This document shows, piece after piece, positions 7,598 through 16,750 of a stretch of 44,219 nt of DNA. The DNA is taken from contig CAZEGV010000013.1 in the NCBI GenBank assembly GCA_964511645.1, forward strand, positions 1 to 44,219, in the 5' to 3' direction. This stretch comes from CAZEGV01 sp964511645. GTDB lineage: Bacteria > Bacteroidota > Bacteroidia > Cytophagales > JAAEPT01. The first letter of the stretch is position 1, and each line of letters begins with the position of its first letter. Both the position numbers and the translations under genes were made by a program. The notes under the pieces are model-generated. The model was not told where the DNA came from and made no database searches. It saw only the letters and a list, made by a program, of their open reading frames with translations.

Positions 7598-10204
7598 TTA
7601 CTTACATATTGTTAGGAATCTTTCATACCTCTCAATATATTGTTTTAGTTCATCTTCATTAGGAATTGAAACATTGAGTCCAGCAGCTCTATCATGAATC
7701 CATTTTGAAGTTTCCGTCATTCCTGCCTCAACCTCATTTAAAAGCTCTTGAGTTATTACTAACTTCTTCAACTTTGATGTTTCTACCGAAGGTCTATACC
7801 TTTCTACAGTTCCTTTTAAGAGACGTTCTTCTACTGCTCGTTCCCATGATTCACGAAGAGATTCACTCCACAATTTAACATCCTTCTCAATATCTTCAGG
7901 ATGTTCATTTTTACGTATCATTGTACCTATTCTTTGAAGCTGATCCTTTAATTTTCCTTTCCTCGCTTTACAATTTTCAGCAATCCAAGGCATTCGTTCA
8001 TCAACAAGTCCTGTTTCATTTCCTGATTGACGTATATGTAATTTCTTATATTCTACACCTTTGTCCTCTGCATATTTTACTAATGAAAGTAAAAAAGTTA
8101 CGTCATGAGTAAACACTATAACCTGCCTATCATCAGCCTGAGAAACAAGTCGTTTTGCAATTGTATCTTTCCTCTTATGATCAAGTGAAGTAACAGGATC
8201 GTCAAAAATGATCCCCCAGTTTCTTGGATCTAATCTGGCTTCACTCAAAAAGTCTGCAATTGCACATACTTTTTGCTCTCCTTCACTCAGGACTTCTGAA
8301 GGGACCTTGTCTCTAGAGAAACTAAGTTTTTTAGAGACTAAAGTTTTTCCATCACTTCCTCTCTTATTAATTTGCAAATCCATGTCCGCTCTTAGTGCTA
8401 CACACTCCTCTCGAAACACCTCCATATATTTATCAGTTACAATCAGGTCAAATAAAACAGATCTCTCATCAGTATAGTTTCGCTTTGTACCAGCCATAAC
8501 TACACGGTTAGCTTTAACCTTCCATCTGAGCCACTCAAGATATTCTATATATTCTTCTTTTACATTCAAAGCTAACTTACGGTGTTGTAACTCTATGATC
8601 TGTTTGTCGAGGGCATCAATATCACTTTTTGGATCTTTAAGTTTAGCATTTTTTTCATCTATCTCTGAGATTAACGAGTCAAAAGAAGTTGGGAGAAACT
8701 CTGGTAAATTCGCGTTATCAACATCACTGAGTGATTCAATTTTCTTATCCCAATCTAAAAGAATCAAATCAGCTCTCTCCAAATGAATTTTCATTTGCTC
8801 TACAAGTTTAGATTTACCTAAACTTATCAGAAGCTTAATGATTGTTTCATTTTCTCCAGTACGAGGAACTGTAACTCTAGCTTGTTCGATTCGCTTCCTT
8901 TCTTTATTGAGAACATCTTGAGCCATCTTGAGGTCAGTTGCAGCTGTGCTAAGTAAAAACTCCCAGTAATTACCAAAAAGTGATTTTTCTTTATCACCGA
9001 GGGCTTGGTGACATAGTAGACATTCCTCTAATTCAAAATGGCCTTCTTTTAATTCCTGTTCATGATCATGTAATTCTTTAGCGGCGCGCAATAGAGATTT
9101 CCATTTTTCAGACCCTATAGATAAGAATATATCATCATTAAAAGATTCAGCTCCTAGCTTAGCCAGAATCTTCTTCTTATCATTAACTCCATTAATCAGT
9201 TTATTCAGACTATGCTTTCCTTCATCACTATAGTTATTAATGAAGACCTGTATCTCATTCTTGAATCGTGAAAGAATATTGCGGTCTTCATAGAATTTTT
9301 TCTTCTCAGCATCTATGTTTAGTTTAACAAGAGCCTCCTTATTCTTCATAACCACTTCAATCTGCTTTTCTCCATCAACAGGATAATCACTATATAACAA
9401 AATCTCCTCGTCATCTTTGGTCAGATCAGGGCTAAGTAATCCCTCTGATATAACACTTATTGTGTCACCAAATGAGTTACCCAATGGATTCACTACTAAA
9501 TTTTCACGCTTCTCTTCCTTAAGAAGGTTTTCCATACTCTTTACAGCAGTATTCACCTTGTCGAACATAGCTAGTTGAGCAGGAATGAATTGTAAGGTGT
9601 TTTCGTTATCTAGCTGAATTTTAGCTGAATGAGAATCGAACATAGAGAACCTTTTGAGTATTCGATTAGATGAATCACCATGGGTGTACGGAATCGTCTG
9701 CTCGTCATCACCAGAACCAATCACAAATTCAGCCTTTGCTTCACTTTTAGTAACCGTTTCTGCCTTAAGATTTGGATAAATCTTTCTTTTTCCTCTTGTA
9801 AAACATGCTGATGCTATAATCCTTCCATAACCTGATTTACCACTACCATTTGCTCCATAACAAACCGTTAGTTTAGGACCGAACGTAATTTCCGTGCCAT
9901 TTGGTAAGGCATTGACATTTTCAATACCCTTGATGGCAATAAGAGGCAATAAGGTTTCAGAAACAGAAGAAGGTGGCGTTAGTTCTAATAAATCAATTTT
10001 TTCGAGTTCTTCTTTTGGAAGAATACCATTACCTATTTTGAAAAATCTATATGCTTCTTGTAACTGATCTTTTGACAAAGTTCCTTGCTGTAACTGCAGC
10101 TTCCAAATATATTTCTCCCAGTATGGTCGACTGTTAGCCCATGCAACAATAGGATTTATTTCTTCAATTTGCTCTTCAATTTCGGGGATAGTATTTTCAC
10201 TCAT
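7598..10204 (-). CDS. AAA ATPase with zinc-hook motif
   Basis: An 868-residue SMC/Rad50-like ATPase of the AAA_13 kind. Walker A is GANGSGKS (117-124), the ABC signature is LSEGEQK (639-645), Walker B is IIFDDP (665-670) followed by a D-loop with SLDH, and FTHD follows. Long charged helices flank CLLC (395-398), which resembles a zinc hook linking two coiled coils. This architecture occurs in RloC/PrrC-type anticodon nucleases and other phage-defence ATPases. The C-terminal region has no motif I can call an anticodon nuclease. It sits in an operon with the zinc protein and converges on the kinase gene, so a defence role is likely but not shown. Confidence 0.82.
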   Translation of the reverse strand: MSENTIPEIEEQIEEINPIVAWANSRPYWEKYIWKLQLQQGTLSKDQLQEAYRFFKIGNGILPKEELEKIDLLELTPPSSVSETLLPLIAIKGIENVNALPNGTEITFGPKLTVCYGANGSGKSGYGRIIASACFTRGKRKIYPNLKAETVTKSEAKAEFVIGSGDDEQTIPYTHGDSSNRILKRFSMFDSHSAKIQLDNENTLQFIPAQLAMFDKVNTAVKSMENLLKEEKRENLVVNPLGNSFGDTISVISEGLLSPDLTKDDEEILLYSDYPVDGEKQIEVVMKNKEALVKLNIDAEKKKFYEDRNILSRFKNEIQVFINNYSDEGKHSLNKLINGVNDKKKILAKLGAESFNDDIFLSIGSEKWKSLLRAAKELHDHEQELKEGHFELEECLLCHQALGDKEKSLFGNYWEFLLSTAATDLKMAQDVLNKERKRIEQARVTVPRTGENETIIKLLISLGKSKLVEQMKIHLERADLILLDWDKKIESLSDVDNANLPEFLPTSFDSLISEIDEKNAKLKDPKSDIDALDKQIIELQHRKLALNVKEEYIEYLEWLRWKVKANRVVMAGTKRNYTDERSVLFDLIVTDKYMEVFREECVALRADMDLQINKRGSDGKTLVSKKLSFSRDKVPSEVLSEGEQKVCAIADFLSEARLDPRNWGIIFDDPVTSLDHKRKDTIAKRLVSQADDRQVIVFTHDVTFLLSLVKYAEDKGVEYKKLHIRQSGNETGLVDERMPWIAENCKARKGKLKDQLQRIGTMIRKNEHPEDIEKDVKLWSESLRESWERAVEERLLKGTVERYRPSVETSKLKKLVITQELLNEVEAGMTETSKWIHDRAAGLNVSIPNEDELKQYIERYERFLTICK

Positions 10205-10344
10205 AGGTTTTGATTATAAATCAGAACCGTCAATTTCTATACCAATCATTCTATTTGTCAAACAAACAGTTTTAAACCATAGAAAAGTCATCTCCAGTGT
10301 CACTATGTCAGTCTATGCGAGTTTGAACTGATACAAACTGACAA

Positions 10345-11124
10345 TTAGATTTTAACATCCATGAAACCTGCATCTGCAAGAATCCCAAGAACCTCTTCTC
10401 TATAACGTCCATCATGCAATGACCTGAACTCAGCAACATCATGTTCAATGGTAGATATGTGTGTAAGTTCTACTCGCGATGACAAATGCAACACAAGAAG
10501 TTCACCATCTGGTTCGTATGCAATCCAAACTTCCAATCCTGATATTTCATAGTGTTCAACCTTATTAGAACTAACAGGAAGATTAATAATAGTGTCCACT
10601 GAACCATCTTCATCTTCACCTTTTGCATCAGCAACAACAGCGGTAATCAACTCAGAAAGCTCACCACGCTTGATTCCATATATTTCTGGGTATGCAGTAC
10701 CTAGATTTTGTCTCTGTGATACATAGATTTCCGCTCCGAAATTTAATTCGATGTCACCAGTACGAACATTGGAAGTCATACTATATGACTTCCCTCCTAA
10801 CTCAAACTTATCAGTCTTATTCCAATCCTGATAGTTAGTTTTCCTATCCTTCCAGCTTAACGCTCCTTCCAACCAGTCCTTTAATTCTGGATCTTGATGA
10901 AAGCTCTCTATTTTGGTTAGTAATGTTGGTATCGTGCCATTAATCTTCTTCCCGTTCGGTAACAATATCTTGTATAGAAACAAGTGCGGTGTCACCTCAA
11001 GTTCATAATATCCAGATGATAGTTCGGCGGAGAAGAACCAAGTTCCATCTCCTTTATAATTCACAGGTATTTGTAGTGCTTCCATGTTGTATATATCTCT
11101 CAAAGAGACTGAAATTGTTTCCAT
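10345..11124 (-). CDS. Hypothetical protein
   Basis: About 259 residues from the ATG at 11124 (METISVSLRD). The frame extends 27 codons further upstream, but that part overlaps the divergent gene at 11171 and is hydrophobic and unlike the rest. The protein is acidic, predicted beta-rich, and has no motif I recognise. Its gene is divergent from the winged-helix gene at 11171 and lies 140 bases upstream of the AAA gene in the same direction. Confidence 0.55.
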   Translation of the reverse strand: METISVSLRDIYNMEALQIPVNYKGDGTWFFSAELSSGYYELEVTPHLFLYKILLPNGKKINGTIPTLLTKIESFHQDPELKDWLEGALSWKDRKTNYQDWNKTDKFELGGKSYSMTSNVRTGDIELNFGAEIYVSQRQNLGTAYPEIYGIKRGELSELITAVVADAKGEDEDGSVDTIINLPVSSNKVEHYEISGLEVWIAYEPDGELLVLHLSSRVELTHISTIEHDVAEFRSLHDGRYREEVLGILADAGFMDVKI

Positions 11125-11170
11125 AAGTAGAAAATATCTGCTACTATCGCAATGAACAAATATTACCATC

Positions 11171-11758
11171 ATGAAGAACAATGAACTAACAGAAAGTATA
11201 ATCAAGATACTAAAAGAGAAGACACAACTAACTCCACAAGAAATTGCTTATCAAGTTAGAGGTTCATTATCATTGATTCAAGTGCATGGTGTGTTAAGTT
11301 CTATGAGAGAAAGTGGTGTCATTAGAGAAGTTATATATGATCGAATCCGATACTATTCTTTGATCACAACAACTCATGTGGACAGACCTGAATCAACAAG
11401 AAACCTATCCAAGTACACGTTCAACGGCATATCAAAATTAAGCAAGGGAAGGTTAGCACTTGCCATAGTAAGTAAATATGTGAAAGACACTAATCCATCA
11501 TTAAAGCAACTAAAAACTGAATTTCCTGATGACATAGTTAAACCATACGGTGTCATTCAATCTGAAGCTATAGCACTTGAACTCTCACCTGACCCTAAGA
11601 GAAAGAGATACTTTCTTAATGACGAAGACATCATCATACTCAAGAAAGGTAATATTAAAAAGATCTGTGTAACAAATCAATGGACAAGTGATAGGTTCTT
11701 GAAACTGTTAAAGTTAGCAGAAGATAAATTATCTTACCAAATAACGAGGTATGATTAG
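11171..11758 (+). CDS. Winged-helix DNA-binding protein
   Basis: A 195-residue protein. Residues 5-65 look like a winged helix, with LTPQEIAYQVRGSLSLIQVH (helix-turn-helix) and then GVIREVIYDRIRYYSL (wing). The second half (PSLKQLKTEFPDDIVKPYG...RYFLNDEDIIIL...CVTNQW) resembles a small domain seen appended to Bacteroidota nuclease-related proteins; that match is from memory. It is divergent from the 10345-11124 gene and could regulate the shared 46-base promoter gap. Confidence 0.6.
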   Translation: MKNNELTESIIKILKEKTQLTPQEIAYQVRGSLSLIQVHGVLSSMRESGVIREVIYDRIRYYSLITTTHVDRPESTRNLSKYTFNGISKLSKGRLALAIVSKYVKDTNPSLKQLKTEFPDDIVKPYGVIQSEAIALELSPDPKRKRYFLNDEDIIILKKGNIKKICVTNQWTSDRFLKLLKLAEDKLSYQITRYD

Positions 11759-11894
11759 TTGTTTGAAAGTAAGTTGAAAGTTTATTGTCAAAAGCGAAAC
11801 AAATCTTCAGTACTCGCATAAAAAATTACGTAAGGTTTCTGTGGGGGAAAAATATATAAGGGACATCTAGAGTATTTGAATAGTAAGACACTCC

Positions 11895-12005
11895 TCATGG
11901 CAAACCTAAGAGCCACACTTAAGACACCTCTCACGGCAATACTTTAGAGCAAACCTAACGGCAAACACTCAGCATCACCTTACGCACATCTCACAGTAAT
12001 ACATA
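11895..12005. repeat. Iteron-like degenerate repeats
   Basis: Four copies of a core close to TCACGGCAA start at 11895 (TCATGG), 11931 (TCACGG), 11956 (TAACGG) and 11991 (TCACAG), spaced 36, 25 and 35 bp. The copies at 11925 and 11985 share 17 of 22 bases (CACnTCTCACnGnAATACnTnA), exactly 60 bp apart. Direct, spaced and upstream of a replication-type gene, they resemble iterons. Confidence 0.45.
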
Positions 12006-12102
12006 AGGACTAACCAATCTATTCAGTATAATCACCAGAAGTAGTAATGAAGACCGTTAAAGAATAATTCAGTCCACGGCATTATTAAGGAGTTCTCTGG
12101 TT

Positions 12103-12152
12103 GATCCGAATATGTTTAGAAGGTATGTAATAGTAATTAGAGGATTCGGATC
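12103..12152. repeat. Inverted repeat GATCCGAAT
   Basis: GATCCGAAT (12103-12111) and its reverse complement ATTCGGATC (12144-12152) flank 32 bases. It could be a cruciform, an RNA stem or paired protein sites in the presumed origin region. Confidence 0.4.
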
Positions 12153-12191
12153 GGTGAAGGTGTCCAAAACACAAAACAATAAACCACTTCA

Positions 12192-12205
12192 GTGTATTAA
12201 TACAC
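12192..12205. promoter_or_regulatory. 14-bp perfect palindrome
   Basis: GTGTATTAATACAC is fully self-complementary. It may be an operator for a dimeric protein within the gene-free region. Confidence 0.4.
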
Positions 12206-12571
12206 CAAGGTGAAAACTAAACATTATATTCAGACTACTGTATTCAGTCCAATCTAACCAATCTATATAAAATACCTCTAAGCTTAATAGGTCTCCCTAG
12301 ATGTAACGAAAACAACTCCAAAACTCGAATAGGTAATATACTCAACCTATAACTTCAGATGAAACCATCAATAGTCAATATTACAAGCTCTAAGCTAGGT
12401 GAAATTAGTTATTCTTGATTAAGGTTGTTCCAGACTGAGGTATTCTTTGTTGTGTTGTGATTAGTCTTAGATTGAGATATTATACATTTTTTTATATAAA
12501 AAAAGGTTAATCCCTACTCCCTCCTATGCATAATGTCGCACGTTTTCAATGTGAATCGTGATATATAGTTC

Positions 12572-13954
12572 ATGGAGAAACATAAATTAATAAGTATGGT
12601 TCCAATACATTCACCAGGTTTGGATGAGTTATTCGAAACCACCAGAGATGCTGACAAAGCAAGGGTAATACTACAACACCTATTCCACATGCGTCAAGTA
12701 ATGAAAGAGAATCAAAACTTTGCTGGAGGACTAGATAGAAATGAACGTTGGTGTCCTTTACTAGCATCTAACCTCAAGAAATTGGTGAGAGATTACAATA
12801 GAATTCTAAAGATTTTAGTAGATAGCAACATCATTGAGTACAAGACAAATAATACTGGAGGTAAGAGTTACTACCCTAATAAGTATTCAATGATCTACCG
12901 ACCTGTTTTTTCAAAACGTCTTCTATTGCAGGATTCGATAAGATACAGGAAAGAAGATATAACTACCCCAGGTGTAATCAAATCTGTTGGTCGATACTAT
13001 CATCAACGCTACGACAAACAGGTTGCGAGACTACTGCGTTCAACACCCTGGTATCAGTCTTGTTTAGAATTCATGGATCGCTTAGAATTAGATATTACGG
13101 AAGAAGAGATACATCAACTTGATGTTAAAAACGCTGACTTCACATCTATACAAGCAGCACAATTCAATTCAGGAATACTTAAATTTGTGACGCGTGACGA
13201 ATATGGATACCGCATCCATTCTCACGTGACCAATCTGTCAAAAAAACTTAGACCATTTCTACATCTTAAAGACTGTAATGACCAGCTTGTTCTTGTAGAT
13301 GTGAAATGCTCTCAACCTTACATGTTGGCAGCGCTATGTCGCTATCCAGAACTTATTGAACTTATACCAGAGTTCAGACCAGTCGCGTCAAAACTTCGTC
13401 AACTAAGTGGTAGTACTAATATTCGTTTATTCTTTGAAGAGTGTCGCCGAGGTGTCTTCTATGATGAACTAATGAAGATCACTGGACTTAAAAAGAAACC
13501 TCTGAAGGAATTACTATTTGGTCATATATTTTTCGCTTCTCTTTTTGGACATAAGAATAATGAAGATCTTGCTCGTGAACGTAGAGGTGCTAGACATTTA
13601 TTCAGTTCAAAATTCAAGGATATACTACAAATTCTTGATGATCTAAAACGGACAAAAAGATCAACACTTCCCTTCGTTTATGATGTTACTAAAACTATTG
13701 GGAAGAATGGACGAACGTACGGAAAGCTATACTGTACAGCCAATCTCATGACTAATCGCCTTGAAACTTCTCTTCTTCTTGATCGGATTACAAGGACCTG
13801 TGTCAATATTGGGATTGAAACTTGCACTATACATGATGCATGGATTCTTAAAGAACAAGACCTAAAAGCATTCAAAGCTGTGTTTCATGCCGTGTTTGAT
13901 AAGTTAGGACTACCTGCCCCTAAGTTAGATATGGAGTATCTAAACCGTGCGTAA
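12572..13954 (+). CDS. Putative palm polymerase/replication protein
   Basis: A 460-residue protein whose second half shows three blocks in the order and style of family A DNA polymerases and single-subunit RNA polymerases. A motif A-like block is VLVDVKCSQPYML (Asp 243), a motif B-like block is KKKPLKELLFGHIFFASLFG (307-326, Lys then Phe-Gly), and a motif C-like block is CTIHDAW (His 421, Asp 422). Before motif A, HVTNLSKKLRPFL is a conserved-looking basic stretch. Residues 60-110 look like a winged helix typical of initiators. At 460 residues it is much shorter than known family A enzymes. It follows the repeat-rich gene-free region and is likely the element's replication protein. The motif match is by eye and the assignment is inference. 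Confidence 0.5.
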   Translation: MEKHKLISMVPIHSPGLDELFETTRDADKARVILQHLFHMRQVMKENQNFAGGLDRNERWCPLLASNLKKLVRDYNRILKILVDSNIIEYKTNNTGGKSYYPNKYSMIYRPVFSKRLLLQDSIRYRKEDITTPGVIKSVGRYYHQRYDKQVARLLRSTPWYQSCLEFMDRLELDITEEEIHQLDVKNADFTSIQAAQFNSGILKFVTRDEYGYRIHSHVTNLSKKLRPFLHLKDCNDQLVLVDVKCSQPYMLAALCRYPELIELIPEFRPVASKLRQLSGSTNIRLFFEECRRGVFYDELMKITGLKKKPLKELLFGHIFFASLFGHKNNEDLARERRGARHLFSSKFKDILQILDDLKRTKRSTLPFVYDVTKTIGKNGRTYGKLYCTANLMTNRLETSLLLDRITRTCVNIGIETCTIHDAWILKEQDLKAFKAVFHAVFDKLGLPAPKLDMEYLNRA

Positions 13955-14001
13955 ATATTATAGTTCCATCATTTCAGCCAAAGAAACTGCTATATTCGAG
14001 C

Positions 14002-14184
14002 ATGATCGAAGCTGAAAAAGAGATAAAACGAATGGAAGTTGCAGTGTTTACCAAATGGATCATTGAACATAAATCGAAATTATTCAATGCAATTGATAAA
14101 GAAAAATATGAAGAGGCAGTCGAATTACGAGATATGATCAAGATCAAGCAAGGTAAATTAAAATGTATATTGGTTTCTATATGA
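14002..14184 (+). CDS. Small UVR-motif protein
   Basis: A 60-residue helical protein containing KEKYEEAVELRDMIK (33-47), which fits the UVR motif that UvrB and UvrC use to bind each other, also found in McsA-type proteins. Nothing else is attached. It lies between the polymerase-like gene and the restriction enzyme, in the same direction. It could be a helical adaptor; the family match is from the motif only. Confidence 0.5.
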   Translation: MIEAEKEIKRMEVAVFTKWIIEHKSKLFNAIDKEKYEEAVELRDMIKIKQGKLKCILVSI

Positions 14185-14289
14185 CACTCCTGTAAATAAC
14201 AAAATTATAGTCAGGCAGGACTACTCAATTTAGTCAAACGAATTCAGTCTGTAAATTTGGTTATCCGAGGGCTGTTAAGTACCTTTGTG

Positions 14290-14311
14290 TTGTGCTTAAA
14301 CATAAGCACAA
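14290..14311. promoter_or_regulatory. Inverted repeat before restriction gene
   Basis: TTGTGCTTA and TAAGCACAA are perfect 9-bp arms around AACA, ending eight bases before the ATG at 14319. The next ten bases, ATAAGCTTAT (14311-14320), are themselves a palindrome. Position and symmetry suggest an operator controlling expression of the nuclease, or an mRNA hairpin over its ribosome site. Confidence 0.5.
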
Positions 14312-14318
14312 TAAGCTT

Positions 14319-15260
14319 ATGGAGGTAACAGTACAAGAATTGAATGATCTTATCAATGACGATAGAATTGAGGTGTTAGAGTTAAGAAAACACTTAAAGG
14401 CATCTGAGAAATATGTGGATGTTAAATTTACTCAAAACGATGGTTTTATATGGGAAACTTCAATCCCATATTATTACCGAAGAACAGGTACGTTTATGGA
14501 GACACCCGAAGAGTTGGCGACATACTTAAAAGAAATATTTCCTTTATTTACTGAAGTAAAGATTGCAGAGTTTAAGCGAGAGGAACAAGCCAGATGGACC
14601 GGGAAGGGTGAGCTTAGCGGCAAGAAAACTACAAAAGGATTCTTTGAAGCACTTATTGACTTGGAGTGGAATTCGGTTGTTTACGATTTTCCAGAAAATA
14701 AAAACTGGGCAAGAAGAACACAAGACCTTAAAGAATTTGGTTATACTGTGGCAACAAATACTAACAGGAAAGTTAAGGGGAAGAATGAAAACGATACTCA
14801 TTTAATACTTATTCCTCTACCTAAGGGAGGTGTCACTGGTTATGAGGTAATGTCGGACAAATTTAAGAAGAAAGCGTTTGAAGCTCTTGATTCTATTAAT
14901 GTTTATGAAAATAGTAAGAGTAACAAGCATGGTTTAATACCGGATCATAAATTTTCAGAAATTCGATGGGACGAGACGACTAGAGGTGAAAATCCAGAAG
15001 ATATGGATGGTGCTGAAATTAAAAGTAAATTTCAACTACTTGATAATCAAAGAAACCAACAAAAGAGAGAGGTTTGTAGAAAGTGTTTTCAAACAGGTAA
15101 AAGAGCAACAATATTTGGAGTTGATTTCTTCTATGAAGGAGATGAAAATTGGCCAGAAGATATTCCTAAAGTCGGAAAAGAGGCAGAAAGAGGATGTATT
15201 GGATGTGGTTGGTACGATATTGAGACATGGAGACAGAAACTTAACGAAAAAGCTAAGTAG
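14319..15260 (+). CDS. Type II restriction endonuclease, HNH type
   Basis: About 313 residues from ATG 14319; a GTG nine codons earlier lies inside the inverted repeat and is less likely. The C-terminal third holds an HNH-type site: IPDHKFSEIRW (Asp 209, His 210), FQLLDNQRNQQKREVCRKC (Asn, Lys and first cysteine pair), FGVDFFYEG, and a second pair CIGC. The two cysteine pairs would bind a structural zinc. The N-terminal part would supply DNA recognition. The C5 methyltransferase follows 81 bases downstream in the same direction, making a restriction-modification pair that should recognise the same sequence. The recognition sequence cannot be read from the protein. Confidence 0.8.
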   Translation: MEVTVQELNDLINDDRIEVLELRKHLKASEKYVDVKFTQNDGFIWETSIPYYYRRTGTFMETPEELATYLKEIFPLFTEVKIAEFKREEQARWTGKGELSGKKTTKGFFEALIDLEWNSVVYDFPENKNWARRTQDLKEFGYTVATNTNRKVKGKNENDTHLILIPLPKGGVTGYEVMSDKFKKKAFEALDSINVYENSKSNKHGLIPDHKFSEIRWDETTRGENPEDMDGAEIKSKFQLLDNQRNQQKREVCRKCFQTGKRATIFGVDFFYEGDENWPEDIPKVGKEAERGCIGCGWYDIETWRQKLNEKAK

Positions 15261-15341
15261 TTTCATTTAATCTAAAACTATTATGTATCTTAAGTGAGGA
15301 ACGTACATAGTTTACGTAGTAAATCTGTATTTTTGTCCTAT

Positions 15342-16700
15342 ATGTATAAATTTGGAAGTGTTTGTTCAGGTATTGAAGCAGCGCAGATGGCATTTGAACC
15401 ATTAGGCTTTAATCAATTATGGAGTTCGGAAATCGCAGAATTTCCGTCTAAGGTATTATTACATCATCATCCAGAGGTTCCTAATATGGGTGATATGACG
15501 GATTTGCCTGAATTAATAAAAGAGGGGAAAGTTGATGCTCCTGATGTTTTTTGTGGAGGTACGCCTTGTCAAGCTTTTTCGCTTGCAGGCTGGAAGAACG
15601 GTTTACACGATGAAAGAGGTCAACTTACAATGACCTTTATTGATATAGCTGATGCAATTGATGAAGTTCGTAATTTGAATGAACAAGGAAGTTCAATAGT
15701 TCTTTGGGAGAATGTAGAAGGTGTATTGAACAATAAGACCAATGCATTCGGGAATTTCATCGCAGGATTATCTGGTCTATCTGAAGAACTTAAGACAAAA
15801 AAGTGGCCAAAATCTGGCTATCTTGAAGGTCCTAAACGAAATGTTGCTTGGCGAGTATTAGATGCTAAATTCTTTGGGCTCCCTCAACAACGAAAGAGAT
15901 TATATGTTGTTGCAGGCGGTAAGGACTTTCGTCCAGATAAAGTACTGTTTGAAATTGATGATAAGGATGTTTTACAATACCATAGCCTCAAGAAAAGTAA
16001 GGTAATCTTAAGCCAACACAAACTTTTTTCTGAACCAGTTAAAGAGTCAGAAGCTAGAAAAACGTTAGTCTTTAATAAGGGAGGGCAAAAATTTGAAGTA
16101 TTCAGAGAATATTCAGATTGCCTTTATGCCGCTTATGGCACTAAGTGGAATGGAAATGCTGCCGCATATAATGGCTCTTTATATGTATCTCAAAATGATC
16201 GTATCAGAAGGTTAACTCCATTGGAATGTGAAAGACTAATGGGTATTCCAGACAACCATACTGCTATTCATGGTCATAAACATACACCAAGATACCAGGC
16301 AGTAGGAAATTCTTGGGCAGTTCCTGTAATTAATTGGATTGGTAATAAAATAACCGCCCTTAACATTAATGATCAGGAAAGAGATGCCTCATGGAAACAA
16401 CTCATCACTCCTACTTTAAACGAGAAGGATGTAAAATTGTATCTACTTGGCAATACACAACAAATAAATAATGGCAAATACCTAAACACCTCTGTAATTC
16501 CAAATAATCCTACCTATGGTAATATGCATTCGATTATTCAGGTTGAGGATATTCCAGAGAAACTCTATTTGAGTCCAAGGGCCTGTAGAGGAATTTTACG
16601 CAGAAAGCAGGAGCGTAATGTGAACATGAATGAAAGATTAGAGTTGTTACTCACCAAAATTGGTGCTTCAGAGCCTATGCTAGATCCAGTTACCGTATAA
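15342..16700 (+). CDS. DNA (cytosine-5) methyltransferase
   Basis: A 452-residue C5 methyltransferase using S-adenosylmethionine. Motifs from ATG 15342: I (FGSVCSGIEAA), IV GGTPCQAFS with catalytic Cys 76, VI LWENVEG (121-127), VIII QQRKRLYVVAG, IX RRLTPLECERLMGIP and X GNSWAVPV. The start is set by motif I directly following MYK; upstream in-frame sequence is not conserved-looking. After motif X there is an unusual extra tail of about 110 residues. It pairs with the HNH restriction enzyme upstream and would protect host DNA from it. Confidence 0.93.
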   Translation: MYKFGSVCSGIEAAQMAFEPLGFNQLWSSEIAEFPSKVLLHHHPEVPNMGDMTDLPELIKEGKVDAPDVFCGGTPCQAFSLAGWKNGLHDERGQLTMTFIDIADAIDEVRNLNEQGSSIVLWENVEGVLNNKTNAFGNFIAGLSGLSEELKTKKWPKSGYLEGPKRNVAWRVLDAKFFGLPQQRKRLYVVAGGKDFRPDKVLFEIDDKDVLQYHSLKKSKVILSQHKLFSEPVKESEARKTLVFNKGGQKFEVFREYSDCLYAAYGTKWNGNAAAYNGSLYVSQNDRIRRLTPLECERLMGIPDNHTAIHGHKHTPRYQAVGNSWAVPVINWIGNKITALNINDQERDASWKQLITPTLNEKDVKLYLLGNTQQINNGKYLNTSVIPNNPTYGNMHSIIQVEDIPEKLYLSPRACRGILRRKQERNVNMNERLELLLTKIGASEPMLDPVTV

Positions 16701-16750
16701 AGATTTTTATGCCTCTTCAAGGTATATGTGTTTTTCGAGATATATAATTT

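Larger units (their letters stand above)
11759..12571. other. 810-bp gene-free region, possible origin
   Basis: No plausible gene in 813 bases, unusual in this dense element. It contains iteron-like repeats (11895-12005), an inverted repeat (12103-12152), a 14-bp palindrome (12192-12205), several ATTCAGT copies (12020-12250) and TAACCAATCTAT twice (about 12011 and 12256). An A/T-rich stretch (12480-12506) precedes the polymerase-like gene at 12572. Repeats, a melting region and a replication-type gene in this order resemble a replication origin. A large structured RNA is the main alternative. Confidence 0.45.

Noticed and set aside
7598..10204. RloC or PrrC anticodon nuclease
   Set aside because: The ATPase core and CLLC hook are similar, but no nuclease triad I recognise is visible in the C-terminal part, so only the broader family is called.
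12572..13954. Reverse transcriptase or retron
   Set aside because: There is no YxDD motif; the motif C-like block is IHDAW as in family A/single-subunit polymerases.
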